Origin: Halobacteriales archaeon QS_9_70_65
GTDB taxonomy: Archaea > Halobacteriota > Halobacteria > Halobacteriales > Haloarculaceae
Reading direction: 5' to 3'
Length of the DNA: 14,774 nucleotides
Assembly: GCA_003023535.1 (NCBI GenBank)
Contig: PXSC01000043.1
Location: forward strand, 1 to 14,774
Below the pieces are notes generated by a model. It was not told the origin of the DNA, ran no database searches, and saw only the letters and a program-made list of their open reading frames with translations. Of the stretch, positions 1-4,850 are shown piece by piece. Every line of letters starts with the position of its first letter. Within the stretch, counting starts at the first letter, position 1. Made by a program: the position numbers and the translations under genes.

Positions 1-848
1 GAGATGTGGACCACCCCGAGGACGTTGTCGAGGCTGCCGTCGTAGACCGGCAGCCGCGTGTGGTTCGACTGCACGCAGGCCTGGATGGCCTCGTCGATGG
101 TGGCGTCCTTCGGAGCCGCCTTCATGTCCAGCCGTGGCGTCATCACCTCCTTGGCGATGGTGCCGGTGAACCGGAAGATGCGCTGGAGCATCTCCCGTTC
201 GTCCTCCTCGAGGACGCCCGCCCGCTCGCCGGTCTCGATGATGTCGCGGATCTCCTCGCGGGTGACGTACGTCGATTCGATCTCGCCGCGGCCGCCGGTG
301 ACGCGGTTGACCTGCCTGGTCAGGTAGTCGAAGGTGACGATGAGCGGCAGCAGGACGTACTCCGAGAGCTTCAGCGGCCCGGCGATGCGGCGGGCCCACG
401 ACTCGGTGTTCTCGACGGCGTAGGACTTCGGCGCGCTCTCGCCGAACAGCAACACCAGGGCGGTGACGCCGAAGGTGGCGACGAACACCGCGAGCGACTG
501 CGAGGAGACGTACAGCGCGAGCAGCCCCGTCGCGATCGACGACATCGCGATGTTGATCAGGTTGTTGCCGACGAGGATGGTGACGAGCAGCCGGTGGGGG
601 TCGTCCTTCAGCTCCTGGAGCGTCGCCGCGCCGGGCAGGCCGGGCAGCTCCTCGGCGACCATCGACTCGATCCGGTGGGACGGCAGCGAGAACATCGCGA
701 TCTCCGAGGAGGAAAAGAACGCCGACAGCCCCAACAACACCAGAATCGTCAGACCGCCCGCGAGGGCGACGACACCGTCGCTGACCGGAAGGGTCGGGTC
801 GGTGCCGACCTGCACCGCGGTCGCCGGAGACGACACGGAGACGACCAT
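1..848 (-). CDS. CNNM/CorC-type CBS-domain membrane protein (DUF21), C-terminus cut by window edge
   Basis: The visible part is the first 282 residues or so, read leftward from an ATG at 848-846. A short non-conserved N-terminus is followed by a hydrophobic helix at about residues 27-45, the SSSEIAMFS motif (about 46-54), GNNLINI (about 94-100), two more membrane segments (about 100-137) and GESAPKSYA (about 136-144). These are signatures of the DUF21/CNNM transmembrane domain. A soluble linker with TREEIRDII follows, then VMTPRLDM (about 235-242), which opens the first CBS domain. The second CBS domain and any CorC_HlyC tail lie beyond the window. CNNM/CorC proteins are linked to Mg2+ or other divalent cation transport, and CBS domains usually bind adenosine nucleotides. 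The substrate here is inferred only. A TATA-like CCTTAATCC lies about 30 bp upstream. No damage is seen in the visible part. Confidence 0.9.
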   Translation of the reverse strand, partial: MVVSVSSPATAVQVGTDPTLPVSDGVVALAGGLTILVLLGLSAFFSSSEIAMFSLPSHRIESMVAEELPGLPGAATLQELKDDPHRLLVTILVGNNLINIAMSSIATGLLALYVSSQSLAVFVATFGVTALVLLFGESAPKSYAVENTESWARRIAGPLKLSEYVLLPLIVTFDYLTRQVNRVTGGRGEIESTYVTREEIRDIIETGERAGVLEEDEREMLQRIFRFTGTIAKEVMTPRLDMKAAPKDATIDEAIQACVQSNHTRLPVYDGSLDNVLGVVHI

Positions 849-875
849 CTGAACGTGGTCGGTACTTGCGGGCCG

Positions 876-885
876 GGATTAAGGG
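876..885 (-). promoter_or_regulatory. TATA-like box of the CNNM/CorC gene
   Basis: The minus strand reads CCTTAATCC, centred about 32 bp before the ATG at 848. This position suits an archaeal TATA box with a very short leader. It is assigned by position and AT content only. Confidence 0.4.
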
Positions 886-948
886 TTTTGACCCCCTCCC
901 ACAGGGTCGCGTTTAGTTAACCGATGCTGGGCGAAAATCCACCGCTGG

Positions 949-1231
949 GCGGGACTGGAAGGGGCTGGGCTCTCGGCGAGCGAGACGACGTAAGCAGAGA
1001 GGGATCGAAGATCCCTCAGGCAGTCGGGCGTCGCCCGACGACAGCGAGGGACCGGCGGTCCCTCGGGCCGCTCGCGCGGTGCAGCCGCGCGAGGAGACCG
1101 CAGGACGTAATCCGAGGACCGTGGTTCGAACGACGGCTCCGCGAGCCGTCGTTCGTCATCCCGGAAGAGCTTCGCTCTTCCGTAGATCGCGGATCTCCGA
1201 TCCGCTCACTCCCGGAAACTAAACAGTACCC
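949..1231 (+). repeat. Hairpin-rich repeat unit A
   Basis: The unit begins with GGACTGGAAGGGGCTGGG (about 952-969), continues through CTCTCGGCGAG and GACGACGTAAGCA, then runs through seven consecutive perfect inverted repeats (999-1205) and ends in CTAAACAGTACCC (1219-1231). The same opening and closing sequences occur in reverse orientation in unit B (1395 down to 1238). The two units therefore face each other around TCCCGC (1232-1237). I recall similar GACTGAAAGGG...GTAAGCA stretches as common dispersed repeats in haloarchaeal genomes, but I cannot name the family. It could be a REP-like or MITE-like element or a structured RNA. Confidence 0.6.
999..1205. repeat. Ladder of seven perfect hairpins
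   Basis: Seven perfect inverted repeats lie nearly end to end: 999-1017 (8-bp arms GAGGGATC), 1023-1039 (GTCGGGC arms), 1046-1064 (GAGGGACC), 1071-1093 (CTCGCGCGG), 1127-1155 (13-bp arms CGAACGACGGCTC), 1162-1182 (CGGAAGAGC) and 1189-1205 (GCGGATC). Most loops are three bases (GAA, GGC, CGC, TTC, TCC). Arm sequences differ between hairpins while pairing is perfect, so structure rather than sequence appears to be maintained. Confidence 0.75.
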
Positions 1232-1250
1232 TCCCGCGGGTAGTGTTCAG
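1219..1250. repeat. Central imperfect palindrome joining the two repeat units
   Basis: Arms CTAAACAGTACCC (1219-1231) and GGGTAGTGTTCAG (1238-1250) pair at 11 of 13 positions around TCCCGC. It forms the point of symmetry between units A and B and is either the shared 3' terminus of the repeat family or an insertion target. Confidence 0.6.
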
Positions 1251-1395
1251 ATAAGAGACCGAGAGAACAGAACGCGGGAGAAAGCCCTCAGCGCTTTCGA
1301 CTCCCGCGACTCGCTGCGCGCTTCGGGCGCATTGCGCCCTGCAGTGCTTGCATCGTCGGGGTTCGTCGAGAGCGCCTCGCCCTTTCAGTCCGCCA
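1238..1395 (-). repeat. Hairpin-rich repeat unit B, facing unit A
   Basis: Read on the minus strand from 1395, the unit opens with GGCGGACTGAAAGGGCGAGG, then GCTCTCGACGAACCCC and GACGATGCAAGCA. This matches the opening of unit A with only scattered differences. A hairpin GGGCGC/GCGCCC (1325-1339) and a long bulged stem follow (1273-1308: CGCGGGAG pairs with CTCCCGCG, and AAAGC pairs with GCTTT inside it). The unit ends in CTGAACACTACCC. It is shorter than unit A and has different internal stems, as expected for diverged members of one family. Confidence 0.6.
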
Positions 1396-1444
1396 GGAAT
1401 CAGTTGACCGGCCGGCAGAAACTGGTTTGTCAATTGGGTCTTAT

Positions 1445-1483
1445 TTGAACACCGCCCTCCCACGGCTGAAGTCGTCGGATTCC
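1445..1483 (-). mobile_element. Solo IS200/IS605-type right-end remnant without tnpB
   Basis: On the minus strand GGAATCC (1483-1477) is followed by an imperfect stem made from GACGACTTCAGCCGTGGG and then AGGGCGGTGTTCAA. From recall, haloarchaeal tnpB (IS1341-type) elements end in GAATCC, a hairpin of the CCCACGGCTTCAGCCGTGGG type, then a G-rich stretch ending TCAA. Here one arm carries an extra base, so the hairpin is degenerate. No tnpA or tnpB fragment is readable on the higher-coordinate side, where the element body would lie. Confidence 0.45.
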
Positions 1484-1540
1484 TGCGGCGGGATATCGTC
1501 ATCGCCGGCAACCCGTGCGGCGACGGCGGACGACGGCGAC

Positions 1541-1550
1541 ACCCTTAGGC
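1541..1550 (+). promoter_or_regulatory. TATA-like box of the glutaredoxin operon
   Basis: ACCCTTAGGC is centred 28 bp before the ATG at 1574, which suits a leaderless archaeal transcript. The match to a TATA consensus is weak. Confidence 0.35.
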
Positions 1551-1573
1551 GGCGGCCGGTCGTACCGCGAGAT

Positions 1574-1876
1574 ATGAGCGACCCAGCGATCACCGTCTAC
1601 CGGCTGCAGGCGTGTCCGTTCTGCGAGCGCGTCGTCCGCACCCTCGAGGAACTCGGCCTCGACTACCGCTCGCGGTTCGTCGAGGCGCGGCACTCCCGCC
1701 GGGACGTCGTCAAGCGGCTGACCGGCGCCCGGACCGTCCCCGCGCTCGTCGATGACGACACCGGCGTCACGATGAGCGAAAGCGCCAACATCGTCGCCTA
1801 CCTCGAGGAGACCTACGGCGACGGCGCCACCGACCCGATCCACATCACCGCCAGCGCCGCGGGTGATGCGGAGTGA
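1574..1876 (+). CDS. Glutaredoxin-like protein, 100 aa
   Basis: This is a single thioredoxin-fold domain of the glutaredoxin / GST-N type. The redox motif CPFC lies at residues 14-17 after strand ITVYRL. The cis-proline is in TVPALVDD (P56), and MSESANIVAYLEETYG (about 67-82) resembles the thiol-binding SES region and last helix of GST-N domains. It probably acts as a cytosolic thiol-disulfide reductase. Haloarchaea generally use gamma-glutamylcysteine rather than glutathione, so that thiol is the likely partner (inference). The ATG at 1574 is preferred over upstream in-frame codons because homology begins there and a TATA-like box sits 28 bp upstream. Its stop overlaps the GTG of the redoxin gene in a GTGA arrangement, which indicates an operon with translational coupling. 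A Gly/Asp/Ala tail follows the domain. Confidence 0.9.
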   Translation: MSDPAITVYRLQACPFCERVVRTLEELGLDYRSRFVEARHSRRDVVKRLTGARTVPALVDDDTGVTMSESANIVAYLEETYGDGATDPIHITASAAGDAE

Positions 1877-2385
1877 ACCTCGACTTCGACGTCGTCGAAC
1901 TCGGGCCCGCGGACGCCCCGCCCGTCGGCGAGACCGCCCCCGACTTCACCCGACCGCTCGTCGACGACGAGTACTGGGAGGACGTCGCCCTCTCGGAGCT
2001 GACCGACGACGGCCCCGTCGTGCTCGTCTTCCACACGATGGACGGCGACTTCCCGGCGACGTACATCTGGCAGGCGATCCGGGACCGCGGGTGGGACGAC
2101 TACGACGCCGAGGTGGTCGGGCTGTCGGTGTCGACGCCGTACGAGCACTCGCGGTTCCTCGAGGAGTGGGACATCGCGTTCCGGCTCTTCTCGGACCCGC
2201 AGAACGGCGTCGCCGAGGCCTACGGCGTCGTCCACGACCTCGACGGTATGGCGGGCGTCGCCGAGCCCCGGCCGGCCGTCTTCGTGGTCGACGGCGACCG
2301 GACGGTACGGGAGGCGTGGGTGTCGACCGAGTGGCCGGAGTTCCCGCCGTACGACGACCTCGAGGCGGCCATCGAAGCGCTGTAA
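1873..2385 (+). CDS. Peroxiredoxin-fold (AhpC/TSA-like) protein without cysteine, 170 aa
   Basis: The start is a GTG at 1873 sharing bases with the glutaredoxin stop. The order of elements matches the AhpC/TSA redoxin fold: VGETAPDFTRPLVDDEYW (about 18-35), the strand PVVLVFHTMDGDFPAT (about 48-63), VVGLSVSTPYEHSRF, a stretch similar to peroxiredoxin LFSDPQNGVAEAYGV, and RPAVFVVDGDRTVREAWV. In active peroxiredoxins the loop after the first strand holds the catalytic Cys. Here that loop is MDGDFPATYIW, and the whole protein has no Cys. It therefore cannot work as a Cys peroxidase. I recall similar cysteine-poor redoxin-domain proteins in other haloarchaea, so this is probably a family trait rather than a mutation. 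A structural or binding role beside the CPFC glutaredoxin is possible but unproven. Confidence 0.85.
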   Translation: MNLDFDVVELGPADAPPVGETAPDFTRPLVDDEYWEDVALSELTDDGPVVLVFHTMDGDFPATYIWQAIRDRGWDDYDAEVVGLSVSTPYEHSRFLEEWDIAFRLFSDPQNGVAEAYGVVHDLDGMAGVAEPRPAVFVVDGDRTVREAWVSTEWPEFPPYDDLEAAIEAL

Positions 2386-2387
2386 CC

Positions 2388-2984
2388 GTGGCCGACGACG
2401 GGCCCGACCTCACGGCGGCGGTCGCGGCGCTGCGGCGCGGCGACCTCGTGGTCTACCCGACCGAGACCGTCTACGGGCTGGGTGCCGACGCCCTCGACGC
2501 CGCGGCCGTCGAGCGGGTCTTCGACGCGAAGGACCGGCCCCGCGAGAAGCCCGTCTCGATGGCGCTGCCGGCCGTCGAGGCCGTCGCGGAGTACACCCGG
2601 CCGTCGGACCGCGAGCTGACCTTCTGCGAGCGGTTCCTCCCCGGTCCGATCACCGTGCTGCTGGAGCGGACCGACCGCGTGCCGGACGTCCTCGTCGCCG
2701 GCGGCGACCGCGTCGGCGTCCGCGTCCCCGACCACGACTTCTCGCGGGCGCTGGCCCGTCGCGTCGGGCCGGTGACGGCCACGAGCGCGAACCGCAGCGG
2801 CGAGCCCGGCGCCCGTCGCGTCGACGACGTCGACCCCGCGATCCGCGAGCGGGCCGTCGTCGTCGACACCGGCGAGACACCCGGCGGCGAGAGCACCGTC
2901 GTCGACCCCGCCGCCGGCGAGATACACCGCCGCGGGCCGATGACCGACGAGATCGAGGCGTGGCTACGGTCACACCCGGCGTAG
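2388..2984 (+). CDS. TsaC/YrdC-type threonylcarbamoyl-AMP synthase, 198 aa
   Basis: The protein is a single YrdC/Sua5-type domain. Motifs in order are VVYPTETVYGLGADA (about 21-35), the KxR region AKDRPREKPVS (K48, R50, K54), FLPGPITVLL (about 83-92), VGVRVPDH (about 109-116), ATSANRSGEP (about 131-140, with the S-x-N pair S133/N135) and GGESTVVD (about 166-173). The enzyme makes threonylcarbamoyl-AMP from Thr, bicarbonate and ATP for t6A37 of ANN-decoding tRNAs; the KEOPS complex then transfers the group. The length fits TsaC-like proteins without the C-terminal Sua5 domain. The GTG at 2388, two bases after the redoxin stop, is chosen because homology starts within about ten residues of it. 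It is the third gene of the operon and faces the Cas4-like gene across only 27 bp. Confidence 0.93.
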   Translation: MADDGPDLTAAVAALRRGDLVVYPTETVYGLGADALDAAAVERVFDAKDRPREKPVSMALPAVEAVAEYTRPSDRELTFCERFLPGPITVLLERTDRVPDVLVAGGDRVGVRVPDHDFSRALARRVGPVTATSANRSGEPGARRVDDVDPAIRERAVVVDTGETPGGESTVVDPAAGEIHRRGPMTDEIEAWLRSHPA

Positions 2985-3011
2985 AGGTCGGCGGGGGCGC
3001 AACCCGACAGC

Positions 3012-3674
3012 TCACAGCCCGAGCCGCGACCGCAGCGACGCCGTCTTCGTTCCGCACTCCGTCCGGTAGTCGCAGGCGGCACACCGCGCGTCGTCGTCGA
3101 GCCGCGGCGGGGGGCCGTCCAGCGACCGGACGGTCCGCAACGCCCGCCGGTAAGCCGCCTTCCGGGCCGTCGTGAGCCGGAGCCGCCGGACGACGCCGTG
3201 GGCCGGATACTCGACGATCGCCCGCTCGACGGGCCGCCGTCGCTCCCAGGCCAGCGCCTTCGCGGCCGCGGTCGCGCGGACGGACTGCGGCTCCCAGACG
3301 CCCCGCTCGGGCGGCCGACCGGGCGAGACGACGACCGGCCGGGGCGGCTCGGCGAGCAGCTTGTGGGCGACGCCGCGACAGTCCTTGCCCTCCAGTAGGA
3401 CGTCCCGGTCGGCCGGGTCGACGAGCTCCGCCCAGCAGTCCAGCCGCGCCTTCGCGCTTCCGAGGTTCGAGCGGTACTGCGTCGGCGTGACCGCGACGGG
3501 CTCGTCGGCGAGCGACGTCTCCGGCGCCAGAAGTTCGGGGTAACGGAACGCCAGCGCCCGGACCGCCGTCACGTCGTCGGGCGGCCCGGAATCGTCGTCC
3601 CGGCGTCGGTGGTAGAGCTGCCGCGGACAGTACGTCGCCGTCGCCAGGTCGGTGAACGTGGGCGTCGCGGTCAC
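3012..3674 (-). CDS. Stand-alone Cas4-like (DUF83) PD-(D/E)XK nuclease, 220 aa
   Basis: Four cysteines sit in the Cas4/AddB-like pattern: C16 in TYCPRQLYHRR near the N-terminus, and C198, C201 and C207 in CAACDYRTEC near the C-terminus. These are the usual ligands of a 4Fe-4S cluster. The nuclease core shows LDCW (D79) and LLEGKD (E95, K97), consistent with the D...ExK catalytic set, and a helix AAAKALAWER (about 136-145) where Cas4 proteins carry their QxxxY-type motif. No cas1, cas2 or CRISPR repeats occur in the window. This fits the solo Cas4-like proteins of haloarchaea, presumably in DNA repair or recombination (inference). The start is GTG at 3674. A weak AT-rich box (GTTCAAGTAC) lies about 27 bp upstream, in the gap after the broken reductase gene. 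Confidence 0.85.
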   Translation of the reverse strand: MTATPTFTDLATATYCPRQLYHRRRDDDSGPPDDVTAVRALAFRYPELLAPETSLADEPVAVTPTQYRSNLGSAKARLDCWAELVDPADRDVLLEGKDCRGVAHKLLAEPPRPVVVSPGRPPERGVWEPQSVRATAAAKALAWERRRPVERAIVEYPAHGVVRRLRLTTARKAAYRRALRTVRSLDGPPPRLDDDARCAACDYRTECGTKTASLRSRLGL

Positions 3675-3706
3675 GGGGCCGCTGGCCGCGGCTCCGTACT
3701 TGAACT

Positions 3707-4775
3707 CTACGTCGCCAGGCGGCGCTTGGCGAGGCGGGTCAGAAGCGGCGCGTCCCGGAGCCGGAGTAGCCGCGCGATCGCGCGCTTGTCGCCGTCGTTG
3801 GCCCGCGTCAGCGTCTCGTCGTCCAGCCGCCGGAGATCCCGCATGAGTTCGTCGTACCGGTCGTTCGGCGCCAGGTACAGCAGCTGCGTCATCCCAGCTC
3901 CGACCGCGTGAAGCACTGATCGACCGTCACCGCGGCCGCCCGGCCGGACTTCATGCCCTTGTGGATACCTTCGCCCCACAGCGGGTCGATGGTCGGTACC
4001 GTGTCGCCGACCGCCACGAAGCCGTCCGTGCTCAGCGAGTCCGGCGGCTGGATGTGCGCCGACCCGCGGTGCTGGCGGCCCTCGAGGCGGGTGGCGCCCT
4101 CGAAGCGGGGGTCGGTGTCCAGCCAGTGGTCGAGGTAGCCGTCGATGGTGCGGTCGACCTCGGCGTACCGCTGGTAGCTGTCGTTGCGGATGTAGCAGAG
4201 CCCCACCTTCGCGGCGTCCCCGCCGGTGTGGAAGATCCACGAGTAGCCGCCGGGGGCGTACTCGTGGTCCAGCCGCAGCATCATCGAGTCCCGGAGGTCG
4301 GCGTACCCCTCGTGGTCGAGGTCGACGCCCTCGAACTCGTACTCGACGCCGATGGCCTGGTTCCGGCGGTCGAGGTCGCAGACGCGCCGACCGGCTCGCC
4401 GTCCTCGACGACGGGCTTGGAGACGCGGGCGTCGAACCGGTAGTCGGCGCCCTTCTCGCGGCCGTCGTCGACGAGGAACTGCTTGAACGCCGCGAAGTCC
4501 AGCACCGCCCCCGGTCGGTCCTCGACGAAGTAGTGGTTCGGCGACTCGATGACGACGTCGTCGGTGAAGTTCATCACCACGTCGTCGGGGACGTTGAACG
4601 ACGCCATCATCGACGGGAAGCTGCCGCCGGTCGACTTGTTACTCTGACGTGGGAACTCCGCTTCGGCCTCCGTCTCCAACACGACGACATCGTACCCCCG
4701 GGCCGCGACGTCGCGGGCGCACTGGGCGCCCGCCGGCCCCGCGCCGGCGACGATCACGTCAAAGCGCTCGCGCAT
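3707..4775 (-). pseudogene. Geranylgeranyl-reductase-family FAD oxidoreductase broken by two internal deletions
   Basis: Three frames together read as one flavoprotein. Piece 1 (4775 to about 4386) has the FAD Rossmann motif VAGAGPAGAQCA (about 9-20), FPRQSNKSTGGSFPSMM and ends at EDGEPVG (residue 130). Piece 2, in another frame from about 4383, has VCDLDRRNQAIGVEYEF, YSWIFHTGGDAAKVGLCYI and GDTVPTIDPLWGEGIHKGM, and stops at 3891-3889 after DQCFTRSELG. Piece 3 (3892-3707) reads MTQLLYLAPNDRYDEL to the end. From recall of haloarchaeal homologues (roughly 450 residues), about 30 residues containing the DATGP-type motif are missing between pieces 1 and 2, and about 25-30 containing a YDxLWHxxVAP-type stretch between pieces 2 and 3. 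Intact relatives are annotated as digeranylgeranylglycerophospholipid reductases acting on isoprenoid lipid double bonds. Piece 3 overlaps the piece 2 stop as ATGA and could be mistaken for a separate 61-residue gene. Confidence 0.82.
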
Positions 4776-4797
4776 AGCGATTCCATGCGCGTATCCG

Positions 4798-4808
4798 TAA
4801 TTAGTTTT
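4798..4808 (-). promoter_or_regulatory. TATA-like box of the broken reductase gene
   Basis: The minus strand reads AAAACTAATTA, centred 28 bp before the ATG at 4775. It is the most AT-rich stretch in the 75-bp gap after the iron-sulfur gene, and it suggests a promoter that outlived the gene's integrity. Confidence 0.5.
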
Positions 4809-4850
4809 CCTGACCCGGAAGGGCCGACGGCCGGCCGGCCGGACGACCGG

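Larger units (their letters stand above)
849..1573. other. 725-bp gene-free interval with repeats and IS605-like debris
   Basis: No convincing protein is seen on either strand. Open frames across 924-1511 run through perfect hairpins and give Arg/Ser-rich, low-acidity peptides unlike the acidic proteins around them. The interval holds the CNNM promoter, two convergent hairpin-rich repeat units (about 949-1231 and 1238-1395), an IS200/IS605-like right end (about 1445-1483) and the glutaredoxin promoter near 1541-1550. It looks like a landing zone for small non-autonomous elements. Confidence 0.7.

Noticed and set aside
1115..1150. GGTTCGAAC resembling a tRNA T-loop
   Set aside because: The flanking bases do not form a five-base T stem, no acceptor or anticodon arm fits around it, and the bases belong to the 13-bp hairpin at 1127-1155.
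924..1511. Possible proteins of 174 aa (+) and 101 aa (-) in the repeat interval
   Set aside because: Both read through the perfect hairpins, are rich in Arg and Ser rather than acidic residues, and have no recognisable domain.
1863..2387. An N-terminal extension of TsaC reaching back to 1863
   Set aside because: It lies over the redoxin gene in another frame, is extremely Arg-rich, and homology to TsaC begins only after 2388.
3707..3892. A separate 61-residue gene coupled by ATGA to the reductase
   Set aside because: MTQLLYLAPNDRYDEL and the rest match the C-terminal end of the reductase family, so it is the third piece of the broken gene.
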